Made by a program: the position numbers and the translations under genes. A DNA stretch of 64,000 nucleotides from CAWBOY01 sp963790585 (GTDB taxonomy: Bacteria; Planctomycetota; Planctomycetia; Gemmatales; Gemmataceae): contig CAWBOY010000007.1 in NCBI GenBank assembly GCA_963790585.1, forward strand, positions 558,001 through 622,000. The letters are read 5' to 3'. The notes under the pieces were generated by a model. That model did no database searches and had not been told where the DNA came from. It saw only the letters and a program-made list of their open reading frames with translations. This document shows positions 21,201 to 28,951 of the stretch, piece after piece (the stretch's first letter is position 1; every line of letters starts with the position of its first letter).

Positions 21201-22788
21201 TCGTGCCGCTACCCCAGGTTGCCGCGCCTTTGCCGCCGCTCCAAAGAGGACTATTGACGACGAAGTTGCCGTTGGTCAGTTCGGTGACGCCGTCGAGCGC
21301 GTTGGATCCTGAGCCGACCTCGTCGCCAGTGACTCCGCCGGTGCTTCCTACCAGAGTGCTAATCAACGCACCCGTCTGACCGTTGAACAGATAGACCGCG
21401 CCCATGAAGTTATTCACGATCGGGTCGGTCACGATGATATTGCCCGAAATGAGCGTGAGCGTCTGTTTGCCGAATAACCCGCCCGAGCCTGGATTGATGA
21501 GCTTGAACTGCGGGAAGACGCCGGTGGAGGAATCGATAACGAGATATTTCGGATCTAATAACAGCGTTCCATCTTTGCCCGCATCGCCGGAGCCGCCGTA
21601 GTTGAGCTGATTGTGCGACGAAACTTCGATCGAACCGCCGCTAGAGCCGTTGGAGCCTTGAGCCAAGATGTTACCCAGGAAATCCGTCGTCTGCTCCGAC
21701 CAGACGACGACGTGGCCGCCGACGGAGCCGCTCGCGTTCAAAAGGGTCGTCGGAGTGACATTTACCGTTTGGGCATTCGGCACATTCGGATTGCTGCCAT
21801 GGGTATCCCCGCCGACGCGTATGTTACCGCCATTACCGGCCGATCCCGAAGCATCAATGCTTCCAGCTACAAGTTCTATGTCCTGACCAAAGAGGCTGAT
21901 CGCTCCACCGTTCGCTCCCGTCGCCGCGAAATGTCCGCTCGAGAACAGCCGTCCAGTCGTGCCGCCATCGATCGTCACCTGGCCGCCATCACCTGAAATT
22001 CCGGAAGATGTCGCCAAAGCGGACGCGGTGTCGATATACGACTGTGAAAAGTCAATTTGAATCGTCCCGCCTGTAGGTCCATTCGCGTCAATCGTCCCAG
22101 CATTAAGAACGTCGCGGCTGTTGATAGTAATGCTGCTCGCCGACTGGATTTGCCCGACACTGATGAAATAATCCGCTGTGGCAGCTATTGATTTACCAGT
22201 AATGTTGCTTTTTGCTTCTATATTGAGCAGACCGCTGCTCACAAATGTAATTACCTGTGCGCTGACGTTACCCTGAACATCCAAAGTCGCGGCTTTGATC
22301 GTCACGTCGCTGCCAACTTGGAGATTGCCATCCACCGTGACGCTACCATCGCTAGTGATCGCTAAACCGGTCGACGAATTGAGCGAGTCGAGGGTGAGAG
22401 CGTCGCCACCAGTTAAGTTGATGGCGTGCAAGGAAGTCGCGTTCAGTCCCAATAGATTGGCGTCGTAGAAAGGAGAATTGGGCTGGCTCGAATGAACTTG
22501 TCCCGCGATCGTTACGCTAATGCCGCCGGCACTCGTTTGGGCTATTTCAGCGGCTTGACCCGGCGGATTATTCAGCAGTGACAAGGTTCCTATGGTGTTG
22601 TTGAAGCTCAAACCCGGGGGTGCCGAGCCATCCGTCGATCCTTGGATGGTGGAGGGTGTCAGGCGGTTTTCCAGTTCTTCTAAGCGCGGTCGGAAAAGCG
22701 CGCGCGAGCGGAGAGAGAAGGACGCTGGGGACGTTTCGGAGAATACATGGAGTCCTCGAAGTGAGAGAGGGGAAAAGTGACTCAACAA
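18214..22788 (-). CDS. Giant filamentous-hemagglutinin-like surface protein with DUF5650-type repeats
   Basis: The 1524 residues start with a planctomycete export motif (LEELENRLTPS, about residues 36-46). Next, to about residue 420, is a beta-helix region rich in I/V/N/G that ends with GGHVVVWSEQTTDF and GTLLLDPKYLVID, as in hemagglutinins of two-partner secretion. The middle has ten copies of a roughly 55-residue unit (GNYVVxSPNW...GAATWGNGxTG...SNSLVGS), matching my memory of DUF5650, plus a degraded eleventh. The C-terminal 240 residues hold five units of about 47 residues (YLYDGSGNNAFVGTPGY type). It is probably displayed on the cell surface, perhaps for adhesion. I see no TpsB-type partner in the window. 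The internal DNA repeats make copy number prone to assembly error. Confidence 0.85.
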   Translation of the reverse strand: MLSHFSPLSLRGLHVFSETSPASFSLRSRALFRPRLEELENRLTPSTIQGSTDGSAPPGLSFNNTIGTLSLLNNPPGQAAEIAQTSAGGISVTIAGQVHSSQPNSPFYDANLLGLNATSLHAINLTGGDALTLDSLNSSTGLAITSDGSVTVDGNLQVGSDVTIKAATLDVQGNVSAQVITFVSSGLLNIEAKSNITGKSIAATADYFISVGQIQSASSITINSRDVLNAGTIDANGPTGGTIQIDFSQSYIDTASALATSSGISGDGGQVTIDGGTTGRLFSSGHFAATGANGGAISLFGQDIELVAGSIDASGSAGNGGNIRVGGDTHGSNPNVPNAQTVNVTPTTLLNASGSVGGHVVVWSEQTTDFLGNILAQGSNGSSGGSIEVSSHNQLNYGGSGDAGKDGTLLLDPKYLVIDSSTGVFPQFKLINPGSGGLFGKQTLTLISGNIIVTDPIVNNFMGAVYLFNGQTGALISTLVGSTGGVTGDEVGSGSNALDGVTELTNGNFVVNSPLWSGGKGAATWGSGTTGISGVVSASNSLVGSSTSDNVPIFLEPLSNGNYVVGSPKWNGGFGAATWGSGTTGVDGTISAANSLIGSASNDQISSGSIFALKNGNYVVSSQGWNGDLGAATWGNGATGTVGTVSASNSLVGSTAGDLVSEGGVTALTDGNYVVKSPTWNLLMGAATWGNGASGISGTISASNSLIGSNAGNPSDSVLVTELSNSNYVVYSPNWSLARGAATWGNGATGVDGTVSASNSLVGSTPNDEVGSGGVAALTNGNYVVLSPNWTANIGAATFGNGATGIVGTISSSNSLVGSVAGDMVGGNGVAALSNGTYVVCSPNWNAKEGAATWSSGTTGVTGTISAADSLVGTTPGDQVGSTGVTPLTNGNYVVTSPDWNVFQGAATWGSGTTGVIGAVSSSNSLIGSNAGATLTALTVTALGNGNYVVSSPNYSSATGEATWGNGTTGIVGTITPTNSLIGSAAGDRVSSGGVLALNNGNYVVDSPNWNLVTGAATWADGTNGVTIDGQNVVTAQNSVVGSAINTGVGATVRPGGLSGSFVVAFPVALNGGSVTVGEPNINLFTYATASSQTVNFTPAVVTRSLNAGTNVVLQANDDITINSPIIATPTGTAGSLTLMAGRSILINANITTAGGNLTLIANDSIADGVVDSQRDPGIATITMQKGMAINLGAGTLSVNLMSGTDKTNNGNGVVTLLAITANTAIFQPGSSTYNLQVNTNVGVLNGAAYNVFMNNVKNIQAFGKVGDVAYLYDTSGSNSFVGYPTYGTFSGSGFYIQAVGFTAVNAFGAAGTNDTGYLYDGSGNNAFVGTPGYSHLQGLTYFNQVVGFKNVTATATTPTSNDAAYFFDFGGTNTFIGGPTLSSLQGSGYFYQAVGFVSVDSTAGTGANDTGYLFGNNAGQNVYIGTAGYGYMYGHGFVNDAVGFKLVSATGSGSTSGDVATLYDGTGTNTFAGQGSSGTLTNSSFTEEATSFNYVNIVDANGTSDQATTNAINYTLTKYGTWH

Positions 22789-22866
22789 CCTCCGAAGCCG
22801 AGGTGGCGGGAGAAAGTGTTCGAAGTGAGGAGCAAAAAGTGTACCGTAGAGATGATTTGACTACGT

Positions 22867-22927
22867 TATATAGCCCCCGGCTGGCCGGGGGCAAACAAGA
22901 ACCCCCGGCAAGCCGGGGGCTATATAA
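22867..22927. repeat. TATATAGCCCCCGG-type palindromic repeat
   Basis: TTATATAGCCCCCGGCTGGC and its mirror end at 22927 enclose two GC-rich hairpins. Relatives occur at 23509-23535 (half copy), 34919-34943 (core only), 35019-35078 and 37661-37720. The flanking TATATA tracts are a constant feature. Confidence 0.88.
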
Positions 22928-22936
22928 CGGCAAAGG

Positions 22937-23425
22937 CTATTTCCCAACCTCGATTTTTTCCACCTTCTTGGTGGTCTCGATGAATACGACCGACGTATAT
23001 TTGTCCTTGTCCACCGCTAGGATCAACGGCGAGCTGAACTTAGCCGTTGTCGGCTCCCCTTTCTTGGCCGTGAACTCCACATACAACGTCTTGTCTTCGG
23101 CGGTCACCTTCTCGACCTTGTAATCCACGATGGCGTTGCCGCGCATCAATACGGCGACCACGAACAGTTTGTCGAAGGCGTCCTTGGGTAAAAACTTCTG
23201 CATATTGCCGACGCGAGCGCTGCCGAAGATCTTGCCGAACGCCTCGCCATCGCTAAAGGCGAGATACGACGAGTCTCCCTTGAGGCCCGAGTTGTTCTTC
23301 TCGAAATAGCCGTTGTAGACGATGTACTCCACCTTCTTTCCCTTGGCCGCGTCGTCGGCCAGGAGAGGGAGCGTGAAAGCAAACACAAATCCGGTCGCGC
23401 ATAAAGATGCAAGCGATGTCTTCAT
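22937..23425 (-). CDS. Small secreted hypothetical protein
   Basis: ATG at 23425 is chosen because a signal peptide follows (MKTSLASLCATGFVFAFTLPLLA, about 23 residues, cut before DDAAKGK) and AGAAGGGA lies upstream; the open frame begins earlier at 23485. The mature domain of about 139 residues alternates beta-strand-like stretches (VEYIVYNGYFEK, FVVAVLMRG, YTSVVFIETTKKV) with many lysines. I do not recognise the family. It is a single gene bounded by palindromic repeats on both sides. Confidence 0.75.
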   Translation of the reverse strand: MKTSLASLCATGFVFAFTLPLLADDAAKGKKVEYIVYNGYFEKNNSGLKGDSSYLAFSDGEAFGKIFGSARVGNMQKFLPKDAFDKLFVVAVLMRGNAIVDYKVEKVTAEDKTLYVEFTAKKGEPTTAKFSSPLILAVDKDKYTSVVFIETTKKVEKIEVGK

Positions 23426-23508
23426 TGGATGGTTTCCCTTCTTTGTGAAAAGGCGATATTCCATAGAATACGGACTCAATAGCACGTACGAGGTTTATTT
23501 GGGTTCAA

Positions 23509-23535
23509 ACCCCCGGCAAGCCGGGGTCTATATAA
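23509..23535. repeat. Half copy of the TATATAGCCCCCGG palindrome
   Basis: AACCCCCGGCAAGCCGGGG followed by TCTATATAA matches one arm of the repeat at 22867-22927. It lies directly upstream of the serine hydrolase start. Confidence 0.75.
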
Positions 23536-23537
23536 CG

Positions 23538-24836
23538 ATGCGAGACTCACTCATGAACATTCCTCAAAGCCAGGTAACGCGCCGTCAAATCCTGGCCGGA
23601 GCCGGCGCTTTAGCGCTAGGAACGGCTGCCTCGGCGCCTTCGGCTCAGCCGCCGACAAAACCCGTCGAGTGCCCGACGAACGAGGCCGTGCCGATCAAAG
23701 GAGAAGCGGGACCCGGTTTAGAGGCCTTTGACTCGGCCATGCTCCAGATCATGGATCGGCATGGCATTCCCGGATCAGCGCTCGCCATCGCCAAAAATGG
23801 CAAGCTTCTGCTCGCCAAAGGCTACGGCTGGTCGAGCCTCGCATCAGGAACGCCGGTAACGCCCGAAACGTTATTCGGCCTGGCGAGTCTATCGAAGTCG
23901 ATCACAGCCGTCGCCACGCTCAAGCTGGTCGAACAAGGCAAGCTCGGTCTGGATGATCCCGTTTTTGCCATCCTCAAAGGGATTCGACCGCCGCTCGGCA
24001 CAAAGGTGGACCCTCAGCTCGCCGAAGTTACGGTGCGGCATTGCCTCAATCATTCGGGCGGCTGGGATCGCGGCGCGGTCGGCGATCCGGTGAATTGGCA
24101 GCCGCAAATTTGCCGCGCCTTTGGCCTGCGGCCACCTTTGCGAGCCGACCAATTTCTATCTTTCATGCTGACGCGGCCCCTCGAATTCAAGCCGGGCACG
24201 GACATGAAGTATTCCAACGTAGGCTTCATTATCTTGGGCGAAGTCATCACCGCCGTCACGGGACAACCTTATGATCGTTTCGTCATCGACAACATCCTGA
24301 AGCCGATGGGTATCACGTGCGCCGGCCTTCATGGCTTCGATGGGGAATATGCCAAGGACGAAGCCCATCGCCATCTCTCGGGAACTTACGTCGCGTTGCC
24401 GCCGATGCAACTGCCAATGATTAGCGCGGCCGGCGGTTGGTCAGCCTCGGTTGTCGATATGGTTCGTTTTCTGACGAACTTCGATGGAACTCGCGGCATA
24501 CCGGTCTTGAATGAAAACACGCGCCAACTCATGGTCGGGCCGCCGCCCAAACCGCTCAAACCGCGCGACAACGGCACCTATTTCGGCCTGGGCTGGGACA
24601 GCGCCAAGATAACGGACAAACTCTACGCCTGTTACAAGGAAGGCAGTTACCAAGGCATGCGCACCTTCATGAAGCGCCTCGATAACGGCGTTTGTTGGGC
24701 GCTGCTTTACAATGCTAGTATGGAATTCGATCCACAGGACACACAAATCGCCAACGGCACGGTTCAAGAGGTCCGTCTGATCATTGAGGCGATGAAGACA
24801 CATCCGGACGTGGATTTGTTCAAGAATTATCCATGA
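23538..24836 (+). CDS. Tat-exported beta-lactamase-family serine hydrolase
   Basis: The gene encodes 432 residues from ATG 23538 (a second ATG at 23553 is equally possible and gives a tidier Tat leader). The leader has TRRQILAGAGALALG. The catalytic SxxK is in LASLSKSITA, the YxN element is KYSN in the DMKYSNVGFIILGE block, and the C-terminal part has the usual NGTYFGLGW region. This is the penicillin-binding-protein-like/class C beta-lactamase fold used by esterases, D-aminopeptidases and similar exported hydrolases. The substrate cannot be inferred. The frame extends upstream to 23322 but that stretch overlaps the neighbouring gene's promoter and repeat. Confidence 0.88.
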   Translation: MRDSLMNIPQSQVTRRQILAGAGALALGTAASAPSAQPPTKPVECPTNEAVPIKGEAGPGLEAFDSAMLQIMDRHGIPGSALAIAKNGKLLLAKGYGWSSLASGTPVTPETLFGLASLSKSITAVATLKLVEQGKLGLDDPVFAILKGIRPPLGTKVDPQLAEVTVRHCLNHSGGWDRGAVGDPVNWQPQICRAFGLRPPLRADQFLSFMLTRPLEFKPGTDMKYSNVGFIILGEVITAVTGQPYDRFVIDNILKPMGITCAGLHGFDGEYAKDEAHRHLSGTYVALPPMQLPMISAAGGWSASVVDMVRFLTNFDGTRGIPVLNENTRQLMVGPPPKPLKPRDNGTYFGLGWDSAKITDKLYACYKEGSYQGMRTFMKRLDNGVCWALLYNASMEFDPQDTQIANGTVQEVRLIIEAMKTHPDVDLFKNYP

Positions 24837-24837
24837 T

Positions 24838-24920
24838 GAAAGTCGCCCTTCGTTCCGCGAGAGGTTGTCTTTCGCAGAGTATCAGCAAAGTCGTCTTTCG
24901 CGGAGCGAAGGGCGACTTTC
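24838..24920. terminator. Hairpin directly after the serine hydrolase stop
   Basis: GAAAGTCGCCCTTCG at 24838-24852 pairs with CGAAGGGCGACTTTC at 24906-24920; the inner arms CCGCGA/TCGCGG extend it. The position just after the stop codon suggests transcription termination, though it may be another dispersed palindrome. Confidence 0.5.
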
Positions 24921-25310
24921 ATTTCTCAAAAAACTCTTCTTCCAACAACGCTCGGGCTCCTTCCGCTTTCTTTCCGCGCGCTCTAAATGGATTGCATTGC
25001 GCGGACACACACACAACTCGTGCGGACCATCCACCCAAATCCGTTTGGAAACGGCTAAACTGAGATAGAGCCACGAAACCCGAGACTCCGCCAACGCTGA
25101 CGCCCGTCAGTATTGCTATTTCGGCTTCATCAAGCAATTCCCAAAAACTCCTCTCCCAACAAGGCACATCGGTCTCGTAACCTCATCTTATTACGATCCA
25201 TCAAGGCGGACGCCGTGAAGGCGGACCACAAGCCGTCGCACCCATTCGTCTGGAGATGGACGTCGTCGATTAATCCAATTATCTCCCCGGAACCTCCCGA
25301 GACTTTTCTC
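24921..25310. other. Non-coding stretch before the capsid gene
   Basis: I see no credible gene here. The capsid reading frame is open from 25113 but its first 66 residues are low in capsid-like character and lack a ribosome site. No portal, protease or terminase remnant is visible. Confidence 0.5.
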
Positions 25311-26624
25311 ATGTTCGTTCAACTATCCAAAGACCTATTGGGCCGCAAGGCCGGCGAACGCCTCGATGTTGATGAGGCCGATGGGCGTTCTCTTCTCCAA
25401 AGCGGCGCTGCCGTAGCCGTGGCCGACGATCCGATTTCCCCCGCCGTGCAGCGAGCGCTCGACGGCGCCGTCGGCCGTTATTCGCAGAGCCTTGATTCCG
25501 CCCTGAATCAGGCCCTCAAAGCAATCGCCGAGGCGCAAGGCCAGGCTCGCAAACACGCGGTGCCGGCTCTCTTCGGCACAGGCGGCGACGGTGAGCCGAA
25601 GAAGTCGTTTGGCGATTGGGCCTTGGCCGTCGCCCGCAACGATCGCCACTATCTCGAAAAACATTATGGGTCTCATTTCAACGAATGGCGCACCAAGGCC
25701 GCCTTGGGCGAAGCCAGCGGCGTCACCGGCGGTTACACTGTGCCGACCGAGTTTTATCAACAGCTCATGGTCCTAATGGCGGAGGATTCGTTTATTCGTC
25801 CTCGCGCCTTCGTACAACCGATGGGATCGGCCACGTTACAGATACCGTATCTCGACGTGACCACGGCGCAAGTCGCCGGTGTCAGCCCGTTTTTCGGCGG
25901 CGTGCAGATGTATTGGACCGCCGAGGCTCAGACGCGCACCGAAACCGAGCCCCAGTTCAAACAACTGGAACTCAAAGCCTGGGAACTCTCCGGCTATAGC
26001 GTCTCCAGCAATGTCCTTTTGCAAGACAGCACGATCGGCCTGGAGAAATTCCTCCTGACGCTGTTCGCCAAGGCGATAGCCTGGTTCGAGGAGTATGCCT
26101 TCCTCCAAGGCAATGGCGTCGGCAAACCACAAGGAATTCTGACAGCCCCCGCGACCGTATCCGTGACTCGAACCACGGGAAGCCAGGTGCAATTCGCCGA
26201 CGTCGCGGGCATGTGGAGCAAGCTGCTCCCCTCTTCATGGAACAAGGCCATCTGGACCTTCAGCCCCAGCGTCGTACCTCAGCTCTTGCAGCTCAAAGAC
26301 GGTGCCAATCGCGCCATCTTCATCAGCATCGACGCCGGCGCGACGAAAGCGCCGAACTGGAGCCTGTTGGGCCGCCCCGCCATTCCCACGGAAAAGGTGC
26401 CAGCCCTGGGCACCAAGGGCGACGTCATGCTGATCGATCCATCCTATTACGTCATCGGCGATCGGATGCAGATCGAGATCGCGGCTAGCGAGCATGTCAA
26501 TTTCCTGAAGAATCAGATGACCTGGAGAGTGGTCGAGCGCATCGATGGCCAGCCGTGGCTCGACAAGGCCATCACCCTGCAGGATGCGACGACACAGGTC
26601 AGCCCGTTTGTGGTGTTGAATTGA
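25311..26624 (+). CDS. Phage major capsid protein, HK97 fold
   Basis: The product is 437 residues from ATG 25311. The first about 120 residues are charged and helical, like an HK97 delta (scaffold) domain. The capsid domain begins near GEASGVTGGYTVPTEFYQQL and includes SATLQIPYLD, WELSGYSVSSNVLLQDS, EEYAFLQGNGVGKPQGIL and KGDVMLIDPSYYVIGDR, the classical phage_capsid family blocks. It is the first gene of a same-strand block of phage-type genes. A protease gene, which normally precedes the capsid gene, is absent. Confidence 0.92.
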   Translation: MFVQLSKDLLGRKAGERLDVDEADGRSLLQSGAAVAVADDPISPAVQRALDGAVGRYSQSLDSALNQALKAIAEAQGQARKHAVPALFGTGGDGEPKKSFGDWALAVARNDRHYLEKHYGSHFNEWRTKAALGEASGVTGGYTVPTEFYQQLMVLMAEDSFIRPRAFVQPMGSATLQIPYLDVTTAQVAGVSPFFGGVQMYWTAEAQTRTETEPQFKQLELKAWELSGYSVSSNVLLQDSTIGLEKFLLTLFAKAIAWFEEYAFLQGNGVGKPQGILTAPATVSVTRTTGSQVQFADVAGMWSKLLPSSWNKAIWTFSPSVVPQLLQLKDGANRAIFISIDAGATKAPNWSLLGRPAIPTEKVPALGTKGDVMLIDPSYYVIGDRMQIEIAASEHVNFLKNQMTWRVVERIDGQPWLDKAITLQDATTQVSPFVVLN

Positions 26625-26649
26625 TTCCTGAAAATCCGGAGCCTTCCTC

Positions 26650-27090
26650 ATGTATACTGAACAACTTACCCAAGCACTCTCGATCGCGGCGACGCCGATC
26701 TCGCCGCAAACTCTCAATAATTCAACCGCCTCGACAGGCAACAGCGGCGTCGACATGAGCCGATTCAAGCGTGTCCTCTTTATCATCATGGTCGGCAACG
26801 TCACGAGCGGCGGCTCGCTTTCGGCCAAGGTGCAAGAGTCGCTCGATGGGTCGACGAGTTGGACGGATATCGCCAATTCATCGATAACAGCCATCACCAC
26901 GTCCAGCAAAGTGGCCACGATCGAAGTCCGCGCCGATGAGATGACCAAACGCTACGCCCGCTGCACGTTGACCGAGACGGGCAGCCAAAACGTCGTCTGC
27001 GCCTGTGTCGGCCTCGGCGGCGAGGCCGTTTTGAAGCCGGCCAGCAATCAGGATGTGTCGGCCAGCGTCGCGCAGCGACTGGTTGTGTAA
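26650..27090 (+). CDS. Phage structural protein (decoration-like)
   Basis: This 146-residue protein follows the capsid gene by 25 bases, with GGAG upstream of the ATG. It has Ser/Thr/Asn-rich stretches (NNSTASTGNSGVDMSRFKRV) and a beta-sandwich-like body (LSAKVQESLDGSTSWTDI). This position and composition fit a head decoration or fibre protein. No enzymatic motif is visible. Similar proteins are usual next to HK97-type capsid genes; the exact family name is not certain. Confidence 0.65.
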   Translation: MYTEQLTQALSIAATPISPQTLNNSTASTGNSGVDMSRFKRVLFIIMVGNVTSGGSLSAKVQESLDGSTSWTDIANSSITAITTSSKVATIEVRADEMTKRYARCTLTETGSQNVVCACVGLGGEAVLKPASNQDVSASVAQRLVV

Positions 27091-27143
27091 CTGGCCTATC
27101 ACAAAAAGGCGAATCGGGAGCGTAAGCAGGTATTGTCTTTGGC

Positions 27144-27216
27144 GAACCGGGAGCGTCAGCTCCCGGAGAAAGTCACGCTCGCTCAAATTCTCTCCGGTCG
27201 CTGACGCTCCCGGCTC
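27144..27216. repeat. GAGCCGGGAGCGTCAGC repeat pair (inverted)
   Basis: One copy (27144-27168) and one inverted copy (27191-27216) lie inside the phage block, between two structural genes. It belongs to the family at 8482-8636. Confidence 0.85.
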
Positions 27217-27283
27217 TTGAAAACAGAATACGACGGCCGCCTCCGCTCCCCGCGCCAAAAACATCGAACAAAGGACCACCCCC

Positions 27284-27634
27284 ATGGCCTCCGGACAAGC
27301 GATCGCCCTGTGGAACACCTACCGCACGCTCGACTGTCAACCGACCGGCGTCGTCATCAAGGCGACACCGGGCGAAGTCGGCGGTTGGTATCTCAGCAAT
27401 CAGGCTACCTCCGTGCGCTTCATAAAGCTCTATGACAAGGCAACCACTCCAAGCTCGTCGGATACACCCAAGCTGACGATCGAAGTCCCCGCCGGGGCCG
27501 CCGCCAATTTCCTCGGTCCGGCCGGCATCGATTTCACCAGTGGGATTGGTATTCGCGGCACGACTGGCGTTGCCGATGCCGACACCGGCGCGCCTACGGC
27601 CAACGATCTGGTTGTCAATCTCTTCTACAAGTAG
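27284..27634 (+). CDS. Small phage structural protein
   Basis: The 116 residues read as beta-rich: WYLSNQATSVRFIKLYDKA, LTIEVPAGAAANF, and a GIGIRGTTG turn. AAGGA precedes the ATG. It sits between two other virion-type genes on the same strand. Its pattern (a scalar quantity with a shared 'kept at a position' motif GVVIKATPGEVGGWYLSN) resembles small virion proteins with unknown function. No other identity is supported. Confidence 0.55.
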   Translation: MASGQAIALWNTYRTLDCQPTGVVIKATPGEVGGWYLSNQATSVRFIKLYDKATTPSSSDTPKLTIEVPAGAAANFLGPAGIDFTSGIGIRGTTGVADADTGAPTANDLVVNLFYK

Positions 27635-27649
27635 AAGGAGGATCACGAC

Positions 27650-28267
27650 ATGTTACCCATACTTGGAGTCGGCAAATCGTTTACCTCCACTACTTTGCTG
27701 CTCAAAGATTCTTTCATCGATACCAACGGCACCAATCTCACAGCCCACATGATGGACCTTGGTCCCGGGTGGACCGCGAAGGATAGTTCTGGGGCCAGCG
27801 ATCCAACCTTCACGATCCAGGCCAATCAATGTCAGGACTCGACCTCCGCCGCTCGTGCGGCATGGTCCAACGCCGGTCATGCCGATGCGACCGTCAGCGC
27901 CAACGTCGGTTGCGATACGGGCGATCCCAATAACATCGCCCCCGGTTTGGCCGCGCGTGTCACCGATGCGAACAATCTGTGGGTCGGCCAATTCCTTGGC
28001 AACGGTACGATTCAGATCGTGGAAATCGTTTCGGGAGTAAGCACCGTTCGGGCTTCTTCTTCCTTCGCGCCGTCGAACCTTGTGCTTTATCCGTGTGTTC
28101 TCCAAGTTTCCGGCACGACGATCAGCTTCACGGTAAACAATGGCACGCCGATCAGTTATTCGACCATGAGCAGCGGCGCCGGTGTCACGAATTTCGGCCT
28201 CAATGACGGCGGCGGCAACGGCGGCCGGGCTCGACTCTGGTCCCAATTTCAGGTGACTAACCCATGA
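27650..28267 (+). CDS. Phage-type protein with LamG/concanavalin-like fold
   Basis: The product has 205 residues. The core alternates short beta-strands (LWVGQFLGNGTIQIVEI, LQVSGTTISFTVNNGTPISY) typical of laminin-G-like jelly rolls, preceded by a DSFIDTNGTNLTAH start seen in carbohydrate-recognising virion proteins. AAGGAGG precedes the ATG. It may bind sugars at the host surface; this is inference from fold-like pattern only. The stop overlaps the next start (ATGATGATG at 28264). Confidence 0.55.
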   Translation: MLPILGVGKSFTSTTLLLKDSFIDTNGTNLTAHMMDLGPGWTAKDSSGASDPTFTIQANQCQDSTSAARAAWSNAGHADATVSANVGCDTGDPNNIAPGLAARVTDANNLWVGQFLGNGTIQIVEIVSGVSTVRASSSFAPSNLVLYPCVLQVSGTTISFTVNNGTPISYSTMSSGAGVTNFGLNDGGGNGGRARLWSQFQVTNP

Positions 28268-28530
28268 TGATGGCCTGTATTGTCACACCCTGGATCGGCT
28301 CCGGCACGACGAAACCGTCCACCGATCCCTACCGGCCAAAGCTCTTTGACGATCATCCTCTGACCGATCAAGGTTCGTCCTGGAGCGACATCACCGGCAC
28401 CGCCCTTGCCAATCTGATACCGTCTCCAAACGCCTTGGTCGTTCAAGTCGTCTGCGCCGACGCCTGGCTCCAGACCGTCAGCAATGACCCGAATTACGCC
28501 CCCGGCATTCTTTGGAGTCAATCGCTATGA
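28264..28530 (+). CDS. Small phage-block hypothetical protein
   Basis: The 88 residues start on the ATGATG that overlaps the previous stop. The protein has a Pro-rich start (WIGSGTTKPSTDPYRPKL) and a hydrophobic stretch LIPSPNALVVQVVCADAWL. No family recognised. Its tight coupling to both neighbours marks it as a real gene. Confidence 0.55.
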   Translation: MMMACIVTPWIGSGTTKPSTDPYRPKLFDDHPLTDQGSSWSDITGTALANLIPSPNALVVQVVCADAWLQTVSNDPNYAPGILWSQSL

Positions 28531-28718
28531 ACGCCAAACCGCCAGAAAAACTCCATGATGAAGCGGAGTTTCAAAACCTGAGAAATCACCTGATCAATAA
28601 GCTCGGCTTTGCATCAACACTGGTCGACGCCGCCATCGGCACCAAGGCCGCCGGCCGAACTTATCGACAGATCACGGTGACGCTCGCGCTCTGGCTGCGA
28701 ACGCGACCGCATAAGTAG
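28527..28718 (+). CDS. Small hypothetical protein, helical
   Basis: ATG at 28527 overlaps the preceding stop as ATGA, giving 63 residues; the same frame opens at 28512. It is short, charged and probably helical (FQNLRNHLINKLGFASTL, RQITVTLALWLRTRPHK). No family recognised. Confidence 0.5.
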   Translation: MNAKPPEKLHDEAEFQNLRNHLINKLGFASTLVDAAIGTKAAGRTYRQITVTLALWLRTRPHK

Positions 28719-28760
28719 AAGCTGCGTATTACCCAGGCGTGAACGAGCCGCACACAGAGA

Positions 28761-28879
28761 ACCACGAATAACACGAATAGCACGAGTAAAAAGAATCGCC
28801 AGGGCGCTGATCCCCAGACGCTCCACCGTGCCCCGCTGCATCTTGCTTTCCCATCCGTGTTATTCGTGTTATTCGTGGT
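28761..28879. repeat. Inverted repeat ACCACGAATAACACGAATA
   Basis: Two exact 19-base arms (28761-28779 and 28861-28879) flank about 80 bases. It fills the gap of about 230 bases between two phage-type genes. I see no gene in the loop. Confidence 0.85.
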
Positions 28880-28951
28880 TTACCTTCTTTCGTGCCGGGT
28901 AATAGCACGTGTTGATCTTCTCAAATTCGATTTATTCCCTGAGACAAACCC

